29,135 nucleotides of DNA from Emmonsiellopsis sp. PD_33. Taxonomy: Eukaryota; Ascomycota; Eurotiomycetes; Onygenales; Ajellomycetaceae. The stretch spans positions 1 to 29,135 of the forward strand of contig JANTQF010000409.1 of NCBI GenBank assembly GCA_032988165.1, read 5' to 3'. Position 1 is the first letter of the stretch. Each line of letters starts with the position of its first letter. Below the pieces are notes generated by a model, which saw nothing but the letters and a program-made list of their open reading frames with translations, made no database searches and was not told the DNA's origin. Below, piece after piece: positions 9,666 through 20,966 of the stretch. The position numbers were made by a program, and so were the translations under genes.

Positions 9666-11980
9666 TGAAGATAGCATTTCTTCTTAGAACTCTAATGCTA
9701 AATTCTAAAACTTTATTTAATAGCTTATAAATAAGATTGATCTCATTACTAAATAAAATTATATACTCATACTAACTTTAGCTTCTATTCTAACTCCTAC
9801 TCATCTAACTACTTCTTTTAAGGACTTCCTGAGACACCTAAAAGAAAGACTCATTACTCTTAAGAAATTTATAGGTAAATAAGTCTCTAAATATTCTATC
9901 TAGTACCTCAGTGTAGAGACTAAAATTACTTTAAATAACCTTATAATTGGATCTCCTGCTGATTAGGCCTAGTATATTTATATCTAACTCTCTAGTATTA
10001 TTATCATCTAATTCTACTCTTAGATGAAGGTTAATATTAAACTTATTTCTATAATCTCTAATGTTATTCTCAACTAGCTTGACATTCTTTTCTCTAACTC
10101 TTTAGTGATCTAGAAGACTCTGATCTGATTGTATAGTGTTTATCAGAAAATTAATCTACTTTCTATTTTTCTTTCAAGATTTAATCAGAAGATTCTGGAA
10201 GCTAGTAATCAGCTATGAGATGATATTATTAAGAAGGTTCTACTTAAAAAGACTATTAAGTTTGAACTTCTATAGTAAATTATTGCCTTCATTGAACCCT
10301 CTATATACCTCAAATATTATATGAAGCTCTATAGCATAGAGAATAATCTATCTGAGATTAAGGCCATTCAGAGTTGAATTTATAGTGATGTCTCTATTAT
10401 CTTTAGAAAGGCCTTCTCTAAGACCTCTCTACTGAAAAACCTGAATGTTATGAACTGAATACCTATAGAGTCTATTTGTGCAAATACATTCTATATTCTA
10501 AATATAATTACTACTATTATTATTAACTGCTGCACTCAAAATATCTACATTAACTATAATAAATCTAGGTATAGAGTTACTAACTACTGTGGAACCCATA
10601 TTCTCCTAAAATTACTCATATAGTTTATAAATGTACAAACTAAGTCTAAAGAGGAGGAAGACTTTAAAGATGCTAAGTTAGACTTGAGAAAAGACTAGCT
10701 TTTATGTGAAATTACAAGTAAAAGCTTCTGAAGTTAGATAGAAAGATCTTTAAGAAGAAAATAATTATTCTAGTAATTTTTGTATCTATTATAGTTAATT
10801 ATTCTTTTAATATAAATACTATAATGAATAGTAGTTACTATTATTATTTAATGATTTACTCTTGCATGATTAATCATTATAATCTCCTATATATTCTGAT
10901 CAACTCCTAAAAGATTAAAGGTGTTAATGATAATACAGGTAGCTTTATATGAAACATAATAAAACTTGATATTGATATTAGTAGATTTCTCTGAAAAAAT
11001 ACCTATATATATAAGATTAAGAATCTTCTGTATGACTTCATATTAGGCTTATTATAGCTATCTGAATATTGAGCTCTCATTGATACTTACAACTAATATA
11101 TTATATTTCCTAGAGGCATCTATATCTCTAAAAAAGATGTTCATAAGACTATTAACCTTCATTAAATCTCTATTAATACCTATGACTTCCTCTGAAGCTA
11201 CAATTAGAAATTTAAGTCCTAACCTCCTGTTGAAATCTTCACTACTAGTATGACTAACATAGAGAAGGCTCTCTCATAACTCTCTAAGAAGCTGAAGACT
11301 GATCCTATAACAGTTCTTCCTCTATAATATTATAAATTTCTTAATATTTTTAATTATAAGGCTGCTGAGAAGCTCCTATCATTCTGTGATGTATATGATT
11401 ATTATATTAAATTTAAGAAGATAGATGATAAAGACTTTTAGCTACTCTAAGAACTACTATATAATATGTTGCATGATAAACTACTTATACTCTATAAAAT
11501 TCTTAATAATCTTTTAGATAAAAGTTTCATCTAAGTTAGTAATTTGCCTGCAGGTATACCTGTACTCTTCACAAAAAAGTCAGGTAAAGGCTTTTAGTTC
11601 TGTGTTGACTATTAGGGCCTCAACTGCTTTACCTAAAAAGATTATTACCTGCTACTATTAATTAATGAGACTCTTGAATGAATTGACTGAGTTAAATAGT
11701 TCATAAAGCTGAATGTTATTTTTACATTCTATAAGATTTAAATTGTAGAAGAAGATGAATAGCTAACTATCTTTTATATGAGATATAATCTATTTAAATG
11801 GATAGTTACTCTCTTTAGCCTCATAAATGCTCTGAGCACCTTCTAGAAATACATTAACTAAGTCTTATGAAATTATTTAGATGAATTTACTTCTATCTAT
11901 CTTAATGACATTCTTATCTTTACTGATGAATTCTATAAGTAGCATTAAGAGTATATCTAAAAAGTTCTTACCTGCCTTTA
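9666..11980 (+). pseudogene. E3 gag, protease and first part of reverse transcriptase
   Basis: Plus-strand continuation of E3. Gag-like sequence runs to about 10720. Protease follows, with Asp-Ser-Gly mutated to Asn-Ser-Ser at 10827-10835. Reverse transcriptase starts near 11500 and reads Phe-Cys-Val-Asp-Tyr-(Trp)-Gly-Leu-Asn near 11600-11625, and Phe-(Lys)-Trp-Ile-Val-Thr-Leu-Phe near 11794-11817. The Tyr-Leu-Asp-Asp box reads Tyr-Leu-Asn-Asp at 11898-11909. Stops are mainly TAG and TAA at former Gln, Arg or Trp codons. It ends with CTTTA, the target duplication of E2, in the reverse transcriptase connection region. Confidence 0.87.
11976..11980. repeat. E2 target-site duplication CTTTA, left copy
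   Basis: Left copy reads CTTTA and the right copy at 17550-17554 reads CTCTA. The single difference is a C/T transition, as expected if mutation continued after insertion. Confidence 0.8.
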
Positions 11981-12234
11981 TGTAATGAGTGTGCTCCAAT
12001 AAGCAGATTATATGAGCTATACACTAGAATCAAGATTGTAATCATTAGAGAAAGAAAGAAAAAAGAAAAAGAAATTATAAGATCATATAATATAAATAGA
12101 AGGAAATTATATGAGGTCAGAGTAGAAAAACATTCATATAAAGACTCAGTTAGAGGCATCTAATTGGGTAGTCAGAGATCAAGCAAAGTTTAAGCAAGTT
12201 ATAGATATAAAGTATAAGAGTATAGCTCTTTATA
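11981..12234 (-). repeat. E2 3' LTR
   Basis: 254 bp. The outer TTCACA of other copies is decayed to TTTATA at the 12229-12234 end; the other end is intact (plus-strand TGTAATGAG). The purine tract on its right side, seen in E1, is also present in decayed form (12235-12250). Confidence 0.9.
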
Positions 12235-15200
12235 TTATCCCCCTCTATTTAGTTTCAGAGGGCAGATAGGAGAGTTCAGAGAATCAGGCATAATATAGTA
12301 TGAGTAGAGTCTTATTAAGTGAGTGTAGTTCTTTATAACAGATAAGTACAGTAGTGTCCTGCAGGGTAGAGATTAATTCTTATAAAGAGACCTTATATTT
12401 AAGCTACTTCATTAGATACTGAAATTCTCATTCATAGTAGTAGTAGTTAAGGATAACTTTAATCTCATATTCTACCTCATTATCTTCTCTAATAATGCCA
12501 GGCAGATGCCAGTCAGTAATCTCTTGTAAGAAGAATAGATTAGTAGAGATCTTATAGAGTAGGTTTATATGAAACACATTGTAAATCTCAGATGATATAT
12601 TAAGATAGTAGTTATAACTTTCTAGAACTTTAATAACAGTATACTTAACATATTAATAGTTAAGTGTGCAAGACAGGCAATCAGTCATGATGTTTCAGAG
12701 GTCTAATTAGATCTTATTACTTATCTTATAACATTCAGTGAGATTTTAGTAGGTATTCATATGATTCTATTAGTCTTACTGAGTACTAATCATGAAGGAT
12801 TCAGCTCACTTGCAGGCTTACTGAAGTTTTAAGATAATAATATTCATAATTTAAATTGAATTACAGGGTAAAGCAAAAGGTTCAGGCAATTCAGTAAGAT
12901 CAAGGACTTCAAAATTGTAATCATATAAGAGGAAAAACAGGCTGACACCAGTGCTAATAGCATTACAGCTATTAATTATAAGTTTAGTATGCAGAAGAAG
13001 TTCATTTCAGTCATTCTGAACATATAAATAGAACTTTTAGAGGTAATTCTTAATTATCTGAATCATACATTTAGTGCTGTCATTAGTTTCAGGGTAGTAG
13101 GCAGTTAAGAGGTATCAGAAGATTTTAAGAAGCTAATAGATTTAGATTTAGATAGCTTCAATAAACTAAGTTTCACAATCTGAGATAATTATATAGGATA
13201 GATCATACTAATAATAAAATAAACTTTAGAGGAAGACTTTAATCATTGCAGGTATATCTATCTTTATATAGGGTTTAAGGATAATATTTTTACTGAGACA
13301 GTTAATAATAATAAGAATATTCTTATAGCTATTACTTATAAAGAGATTTACTGTAAAATCAATGATAATATTACATCAGACATATTTAAAGATCAGAAGA
13401 GATTTAAATAGATCTTAGTAATAGTTCTGCCAGGTAATGATAGATCAGCAGATGTTGTAGTTCTGAATGAACTGTTGAATGTTCTGAGATATATTAGACT
13501 AGTAGAAATCTTAGAATAAAATTTAATAAAGTACTTTACAGTCTAGATGACTGGTCATCAGAGAATCATAAGTTTCTTGTATAATTTAGATGTGCAATGA
13601 TTCTGAATCAGAAACCTACTACCTTCCTTAGAAGTATAATTAGAAGTTAGAGTCTACAGAGCATTTAGTAATATTAATATAAGCTTGAAGTTCAGATAGA
13701 AAATAGTAAGCTTTATCTCAGATAATCTAAGTTATTATCTGAAGATATTCATTGGAGGTAGCAGTAGTGTTCTAGAGTCTCTAAAGTAGAAATGAGATAG
13801 TTATAATTAGTAGAATAATAGATAAGATATGTATTACTTTATGTAATGTTACTTTAGATTCTTTGAGGATCTATAGATTTAGTAGTCTTTATTTGTAGTT
13901 TACTTAGTAGGTATTAGAGTCTTCAGAAGGTATATTCTATTCACATCAGAAGAGGGTGTCAGTCATGAAGTTCTCTATGCTAGAGTAGTAATGAATTATA
14001 AAATAGAAGTAGCTGAGAAATTTAGCTTAGTATATTTAGTATTCAGAGAGTTTATAGATCATTATGAAATATCAGAGGTTCTTATGATCTGTGATGATTT
14101 TAAAGTCTTTTACACTATAGAGTTTAGAGTTTTATTCCTCTAGATATCAGATAATAATAAGGAGTTTCTTGTCATAAATCTCATAGTTGACTTCAGCAGG
14201 GCTGAGCTTCTTAAATATAAATATATAGAGTTATAGGATGCTTTCATTGTTTCATTGTATGAGAGCACTATCTGTGATATAATTAAAAGAGTCTGTTTTA
14301 ACTATCATTAGACAGTCAGAATTAAATGTGATGAGCATCAGAGTAGAGATAAATATTTACTTAAAATATGTAAATATCTTATCTGCTTTCTTAGACTATT
14401 AAAACTACTAATCTTTGTGTGTGAGATCAGTCAGTAGTCAGATAATATTAGAAAAATCTCAAATGAAGTATTAGTAGAAATTTGTGAATTCTAGGAAGTC
14501 TCATATATCTTTTACAGTTATAAGGGCCTTCCATTTAAGAATAGTAATAATCTTCTTAAGGTCCATACAGACTCCCTTTTCTGCCTCTATGATGAAGCTA
14601 AGGTAGATCATCTCTTGAACTTTAAAGGTAGATTTATTAATATTAATTAGGAGACTATATTTGCAGAGGCAGGTAAGAACTTTTCAGATATACTTTTAAT
14701 GTTACTTGTAGGATCTATCAGTAAAGATAAGAATGTCATTAAGATAGATAGAAGTAAATTTATCTAAATAGTCTCATAAGGCTTAGTTGATGTATTTCTA
14801 GAAGGTATTCAGAGTATTTATGAGGCTAAAGAGAGTAACTATCCATTCAAATAAATTATATCTCATGTGAAAGGTAGTTAGTTATTCATCTCCTTCTACA
14901 ATTTAAATCTTATAGAATGTAGAAATAATATTCAGCTTTATAAATTACTTAGCTCAGCTAATTCATTTAAGAGTCTTATTGATTAACAGTAGCAGATAAT
15001 AATCTTTTTGGATGAGGCAATTAAGACTCTAATAGTTAATATAGAATTAGAGACCTCTACCTGACTTTTTCATAAAGAGTATGAGTGTGCTCACAGGTAA
15101 ATTACTAACTCAGATGAAATTCTTATTCAGAAGGTTATTAAGAATCTTGTAGAGCATAAACAGTTCATTATGTAACATATTATATAATGATTCTTAGGAT

Positions 15201-17295
15201 AGCTGAGAGTCTTTACCATCTATCTTCTTAAATTTAATATAATAATTATATATATCACAGAATGGTAGAAGCTTCTCAGCAGCCTTATAATTAAAAATAT
15301 TGAAGAATTTATAGTATTATAGAGGAAGAACTATTATAGGATTAGTCTTCAGCTTCTTAGAGAGTTATGAGAGAGCCTTCTCTATGTCAGCTATACTAAT
15401 AGTGAAGATTTTAATAGAAGATTAAGATTTAAATTTTTAATTATAGCTTCAGAGAAGGTTATAAGTATTAATGGAGATTTAATGAAGATTAGTAATCTTA
15501 TGAATATCTTTTTCAGAGATATAGATACCTTTAGAGAATATAATATATTAATTATGAGTATCAACAAGGGCTTGATGTTCAGATAGCTATAATAGGCCTA
15601 GTATGAAATCATATGAGAGATTCTCAATTTTATATGTATAGGTATTTTCTCAGAGAAATCCATCAACATCAATATTAAGCTTTATTATATTTCATATAAA
15701 GCTGTCTGTGTCATTATTGACATCTTCAATCTTTCAGAGGTTAATTAGAATATACAGAAGGTTATGATGATTAATCATGTAAAAATAAATTATTAAATAG
15801 TAATAATAATTATTATTCATCATAACATTCATATTAAAAGAATGATTAATTATAGTAGATATAAGAATCATCAGAATAGTTATTTTCTTCTTAAAGGTCT
15901 TCCCATTTAACTCTAGGAGCTTTTACTCACAATTTCATATAAAAGCTAGTCTTTTCCTAAGTCTGACTTGACATCTTTAAAGTCTTCCTTCTCTTTAGAC
16001 TTAATTTGTACATTTACAGACTGTACAGACAGTTTCAAAGGAATATGAATTTCACAGTAGTTAGCAGCTCTATACTCAGATTTATTATAGTTAATATAAA
16101 TATCTTGGGCACAACAGTCAACAACAGTAGTAGTAGTTATATTCAGAATGTAGAATGCATTCACACAAATAGACTCTATAGGCATTTAATTTATAGCATT
16201 CAGATTCTTTAGTAGAGAGATCTTAAGAAAGACCTCTCTAGAGGTAGTAGGAATACTACTATAGATTCAGCTCTAAATAGCCTTGATCTCAGATAGATTA
16301 TTCTTTATACTATAAAGCTTTATATAATATTTAAGGTATATGAGGGGTTCAATGGAGGTAACAGTCTACTACAGGAATTCAAACTTAATAGCCTTTTTAA
16401 GTAGAGCCTTCTTAATAGTATTATCTCACAGCTAGCTACTAGCTTTCAGAATCTTCTAATCAAATCTGAGAAGAAAGATAGAGAGTAGATTAATTTTCTA
16501 GTAAATACTATATAACTAGATTAAAGCCTTCTGAGCTACTAAAGGGTTAGAGAAAAGAATGTCAAGCTAGTTAAGAATAATATTAGAGATTATAGAAATG
16601 AGTTTAGCATTAGCCTTCATTTAAGAGTAAAATTAGGTAATAATAGTGCTAGAGAGTTAGATATAAATATATCAGGCCTGATTAGCAGAAGATTTAATTA
16701 TAAGATCATTTAAAGTAATTTTAGCCTCCATACTGAGGCACTAGGTAGGGTATTTAGAGACTTATTTACCCATAAATTTCTCAAGAGTAATAAGTCTTTC
16801 TTTTGAGTATCTCAGGAAGTTCTCAAAAGAAGCAGTCAGATGAGCAGGAGTCAGAACAGAAGCTAAAGTCAATATAGACATATAATTTTATTTAGTAATA
16901 AGGTTAATTTTATTTGTGAGCTATTAAATGAAGTTTCAGAATTCAGCATTAAAATCCTAAGAAAGAGTACTATCTTCATGCAGAGGATTTATGTTCATAA
17001 TGGATTCAAAAGATTATTTAGATTTAGAGAGTTTAGAGGATTTAGAAAGTTTAAAGGATTTAGAAAGTTTAGAGGAAAATCTCATGAAATATCAATATGA
17101 ATTATTAGAGCTTTGAGGCCTTTCACTAACATATTGTCTAGTAGAGCTGAGCTGAGCAAGTTGTATTTCAGATTTCAGAAAAGTTTACTATATATATAGA
17201 TTATATTTAGAAGAATTTACTATACATGTAAATCATATTCAGAGAGTAAATATAATAAGGATCTCTAAGAAGAGATCAAGCAAGTAATTACAAAA
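12235..17295 (-). pseudogene. E2 gag-pol relic
   Basis: Minus strand, same domain order as E1: gag-like about 17050-16000, protease about 15900-15600 with the Asp-Ser-Gly region degraded, reverse transcriptase about 15400-14500, RNase H about 14200-13850, integrase about 13700-12650, chromodomain-like end about 12490-12360. The Tyr-Leu-Asp-Asp box reads Tyr-Leu-Asn-Asp at 14746-14735. Stops occur throughout and no open stretch exceeds about 80 codons. The frames at 15946-16185 and 16006-16212 oppose each other over gag and are not separate genes. Confidence 0.85.
17038..17073 (-). repeat. 18-bp tandem duplication unique to E2
   Basis: Two 18-bp units (17038-17055 and 17056-17073), GGATTTAGAAAGTTT followed by AAA or AGA, stand where E1 and E3 have one. 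It accounts exactly for the 5569 versus 5551 bp length difference. It lies about 220-260 bp inside the 5' LTR, in sequence already made of short related repeats, so slippage is the likely origin. Confidence 0.85.
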
Positions 17296-17549
17296 TGTAA
17301 CAGGTGCACTCTGATAAGCAAATCATGCAAGTTATACACTAGAATCAAAATTATAATCATTAGAGAAAGAAAGGAAAAAGGAAAAGAAATTATGAGATCA
17401 TATAATATAAATAGAAGGGAATTATATGAGGTTGAAGTAGAAAAACATTTATATAAAGACCTAGTTAGAGGCATCTGATTGAGCAGTCAGAAATCAGACA
17501 AAGTTCAGACAAGCTATAGATATAGGGTATAAAAGTGTAGCCCTTCACA
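17296..17549 (-). repeat. E2 5' LTR
   Basis: 254 bp. Minus-strand start TGTGAAGGGC, end GCACCTGTTACA. It keeps CA at several sites where the E1 LTRs have TG. Confidence 0.92.
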
Positions 17550-17554
17550 CTCTA
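17550..17554. repeat. E2 target-site duplication CTCTA, right copy
   Basis: Right copy of the E2 duplication, one transition away from 11976-11980. E3 resumes at 17555. Confidence 0.8.
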
Positions 17555-19983
17555 CAAATATGATCTTCTAATTGACATTAACAAATCTATCTTTAAAGTT
17601 CAAGAAATGATCTATCTTGACTTCATCATAGAGGTAGGGAAGGGAGTTTGTATGAACCTCAAGAAGATTATTACTATTCTTAAATAGAAGGCCTCTATAA
17701 TTATAAAAGATATATAAGACTTCCTAGAATTTATGAATTTCTACTAATATTTCATTTGAGATTTTTCTGATATTATCTAACTACTAATTAACCTCACATG
17801 CAAAGATCAGCAGTTTTAATAATCTAAGAAAGCAAATAAAATATTTATATACCTTAAGTAGATATTTGTCTCTATTCTGATGCTCATTACATTTAATTCT
17901 AACTACTTGATAGTGATTGAAACAGACTCTTCTAGTTATATTATAGATAGTACTCTCATGCAATGAGATGATGAAGGCATCTTGTGACTCTATACATTTA
18001 TATTTAAGAAGCTTAGCCCTGTTGAAGTCAACTATAAGATTTATAATAAGAAACTTCTTGTTATTATCTGATGTCTAGAGAAATAGGACTCTAAACTCTG
18101 CAGTATGAAAGACTTTGAAATTATTATAAATTATAAGAATCTCTAATATTTCATGATGATCTATAAACTCTCTGAATGCTAAATATATTAGACTGAATTT
18201 CTTAATTATTTTCATTTTATAATTTATTACTATTCTAACATAGAGAACTCCATAATTAATACTTTTTCTCAATGTAAATAAAATATACCTTCTGAAGACT
18301 CTAATACCTACTAAGTAAATTATAAATAGAGATTACTAGATCTATAGATTCTCAAAGAATCTAAAGTAATATCACATAGAGTAATATATATCTTATTTGT
18401 TGCTCTACTAATTATGACTGCCTCATTTCTATTTTAGAGACTCTAGGATACTGCTGTCACCTCTAATAAATGTCTTCAGATGATAACTCAGATTATTTAA
18501 GATAAAGCTCATTATTTTCTATCTAAACTTTAAGTCTGTATTAACATTACTAAATGCTCTGTAGACTCTAACTTCTAATTATACTTCTAGAGAAGGTAGT
18601 AGGTTTCTAATTCAGAACTACTATATATCTAAATCATGTAAGAAACTTATGATTCTCTGATGACTAGCCATCTAGACTGTGAAGTACTTTACTGAATTTT
18701 ATTTTAAGATTTCTATTAATCTAATATATCTTAAAGTATCTAATAGTTCATCTGGAACTATAATATCTGCTGATCTATCATTACCTAGTGAGATTATTAC
18801 TAAGATTTATTCAAATCTCTTCTAATCTTTAAATGTATCTGGTGTGATATTACTATTAATTTTACAGTAAATCTTTTTATAAGTAATAGCTGTAAGAATA
18901 TCCTTATCATTATTAACTGCCTCAGTAAAGATATTATTCTTAAATTCTGTGTGAAGATAAATGCATCTACAGTGACTAAAGTCTTCCTCTAAAGTTTATT
19001 TTATTATTAGTATGATCTATTCTGTATAATTATTTTGAACTATAAAACCTAATTTATTAGAGCTATTTAGATCTGAATCTACTAGCTCCTTAAGATCTTC
19101 TAACATCTCTTAACTGCCTATTACTCTGAAACTAATGGTAGTACTAAATGTATGATTCAGATAACTAAGAACTACCTCTAAAAGTTCTATTTATATACTT
19201 AGGATGACTGAAATGAACTCCTTCTATATACTAAACTTATAATTAATAGCTGTAATGCTGTTAGCACTGGTGTCAGCCTGTTTTTCCTCTTATATAATTA
19301 TAATTTTAAAGTTTTTGATCTTACTGAATTATCTGAACCTTCTACTTTATCCTACAGTCTGATTCAAATTATAGATATTATTATCTTGAAACTCTAGTAA
19401 GTCTGTAAGTAGGCTGAATTCTTCATAGCCAGTGCTTAGTAAAATTAATAGAATTATATAAATACCTGCTAAAATCCTACTAAACACTATAAAATAAATA
19501 ATAAGATCTGACTAGATCTCTGAAACATCATGACTGATTGCTCATCTCACACACTTAACTATTAATATATTAAGTATACTATTATTAAAGTTCTGAAAAG
19601 TTATAACTATCATCTTGACATACTACCTAAGATCTATAATGTGTTTTATATGAATCTGCTCTGCAAGGCCTCTACTAATCTATTCTTTTTATAAGAGATC
19701 ACTGACTGGCATCTACCTGACATCATTAGAAAAGATAATGAGGTAGAATACAAGATTGAAGCCATTCTCAACTACTACTACTATAAATGAGAATTTTAAT
19801 ACCTGATGAAGTAATTTAGATATAAGGTCTCTTTATGAGAACTGATCTTTATCCTGCAGGATATTACTATATTTATCTATTATAAAGAACTATATCTATC
19901 TGATGAAACTCTACTCATACTATATTATACCTGATTCTCTGAACTCTCCTGCCTGCCCTCTAAAACTAAATAGAGAGAGATAA
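17555..19983 (+). pseudogene. E3 end of reverse transcriptase, RNase H, integrase and chromodomain
   Basis: Plus strand. The frame resumes with Lys-Tyr-Asp-Leu-Leu-Ile-Asp-Ile-Asn-Lys-Ser, then a readable Asp-Phe-Leu-Glu-Phe-Met-Asn-Phe-Tyr near 17725-17755, typical of the Ty3 reverse transcriptase thumb. RNase H is at about 17900-18300, on the opposite strand to the chance frame at 18075-18272. Integrase lies at about 18400-19300, with Leu-Thr-Ala-Tyr-Tyr-(Pro to Ser)-Glu-Thr-Asn-Gly-Ser near 19108-19140, from the family's Ala-Tyr-His-Pro-Glu-Thr-Asp-Gly. A chromodomain-like segment lies at 19738-19870, with Glu-Val-Glu-Tyr-Lys-Ile-Glu-Ala-Ile-Leu and a following Tyr-Leu-(Met/Val)-Lys. A C-terminal chromodomain is thought to steer integration to methyl-H3K9 heterochromatin. 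Confidence 0.87.
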
Positions 19984-20237
19984 TGTGAAGGGCTACACCC
20001 TTATATCCTATATCTATAGCTTACTTAAACTTTGCCTGATCTCTGACTGCCTAATTGGATGTCTCTAACTGAGCCTTTATATGAATGTTTATCTACTCTG
20101 ACCTTATGTAATTCCCTTTTATTTATATTACATGATTTTGTAATTTCTTTTTCTTTTTCCTTTCTTTCTCTAGTAATTACAATTTTGATTCTAGTGTATA
20201 GCTCACATGATCTGCTTATCAGAGTGTGCCTGTTACA
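19984..20237 (+). repeat. E3 3' LTR
   Basis: 254 bp, TGTGAAGGGC...CCTGTTACA, followed directly by GAAAA. The chance frame at 20059-20277 runs out of it. Confidence 0.93.
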
Positions 20238-20242
20238 GAAAA
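20238..20242. repeat. E3 target-site duplication GAAAA, right copy
   Basis: Exact second copy of 3552-3556; transposase sequence resumes at 20243. Confidence 0.9.
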
Positions 20243-20966
20243 GAATGAATCTTATAGAATATTCTTATAGCATGTAATTTTAAGATGAACTTTATCTATA
20301 TATATGCTAAAATAGAAGGATCTACTCATAACTTAAATATATTAAGAGTTATAGAAAAAGAAGAAGGCTTCTATGCACTATCTGAGTATTTTTTTTTATT
20401 AGATATAGATTATTCACAGAGAAATTCATCTATCCTTTTATTATATTTAGGTATTTAATATCATCTCCAGGAGTTCATAAAATCATCAAAGAGACCAGTA
20501 AATGCAAAGGAATTATTTAATCTTTAGTATACTTACACAAGAAGTGTAATTGAGTAAATCTTTAGTATATTTAAACATCAATTTCAAATATTATATTCTA
20601 GTTATAGTGAAGGATTCAGTATCAATATTTAGATTTCTTTAGTATATATACTAGTAGCTCTGCATAACTTTATGAATCAACATGACAAGCTCCTGCTGAA
20701 GACTACAGAAGAGTTAAATAACAGTAAAGAATAGCTAGAGATGATGCTGAACCCTAGAGAAATATTAGAAACTAGCTATATAATAAGAAAATAAAATGAA
20801 ATTACTAAGTAAATATAAGAATTATATTAAAATTACTAGCATATAAGGTTGCAGCAGGAGGAGGAGTAGTATAAGAATATTACAGAAAATGCAGAAGGTA
20901 TAGTGGTAGTAGGTAATAAAAATGGTGTGATAGCTAAGTAAGTGTAGTTTTAATGACTAAATGCTA
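20243..20966 (+). pseudogene. Harbinger DDE transposase, 3' fragment
   Basis: Continues the frame of 3556 once E3 and one copy of its GAAAA duplication are removed: Tyr-Asn-Arg-Lys joins Glu-stop-Ile-Leu, in place of the family's Arg-Lys-Gly-X-X-Ser-X-Asn. Downstream are Glu-Gly-Ser-Thr-His-(Asp to Asn), then Leu-Asp-Ile-Asp-Tyr (the Asp-X-Gly-Tyr region with the second catalytic Asp kept), then Tyr-His-Leu-Gln-Glu-Phe, then Ser-Val-Ile-Glu-(Arg to stop)-Ile-Phe (third catalytic Glu kept), then Ala-Leu-His-Asn-Phe-Met. A tail resembling the Asp-X-Ile-Ala-X-X-Met-Trp ending lies near 20915-20950. At least six in-frame stops are seen, most explained by CAG, CAA, CGA or TGG codons hit by C-to-T change. 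The intact family belongs to DDE_Tnp_4 (PF13359). The 3' boundary is approximate. Confidence 0.85.

Larger units (their letters stand above)
11981..17549 (-). mobile_element. Ty3/gypsy chromovirus copy E2, nested in E3, reverse orientation
   Basis: 5569 bp with 254-bp LTRs at 11981-12234 and 17296-17549, coding on the minus strand, co-linear with E1 throughout. It is 18 bp longer than E1 and E3 because of a tandem duplication at 17038-17073. It inserted into the E3 reverse transcriptase. Many positions where E1 has TG here have CA or TA, and the reverse, which points to independent loss of the same ancestral CG sites in each copy. Confidence 0.94.
3557..20237 (+). mobile_element. Ty3/gypsy chromovirus copy E3, host of two nested copies
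   Basis: LTR at 3557-3810 and 19984-20237, both 254 bp, same orientation, flanked by identical GAAAA duplications. The body is in three pieces: 3557-4109, 9666-11980 and 17555-20237, which sum to exactly 5551 bp, the same length as E1. The joints read through correctly. The 4109/9666 joint matches the uninterrupted E1 sequence (reverse complement of about 9080-9145), and the 11980/17555 joint gives Leu-Thr-Cys-Leu-Tyr-Lys-Tyr-Asp-Leu, in frame between reverse transcriptase palm and thumb. Domain order on the plus strand is gag, protease, reverse transcriptase, RNase H, integrase, chromodomain, which defines the chromovirus branch of Ty3/gypsy. All domains carry many stops. Confidence 0.93.

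Noticed and set aside
3632..20277. A family of ~63-70 residue hydrophobic frames (3632-3841, 9376-9585, 11968-12159, 17265-17474, 20059-20277) resembling a repeated small membrane protein gene
   Set aside because: Each lies inside or runs out of one of the 254-bp LTRs; their similarity reflects the LTR, not a conserved protein.
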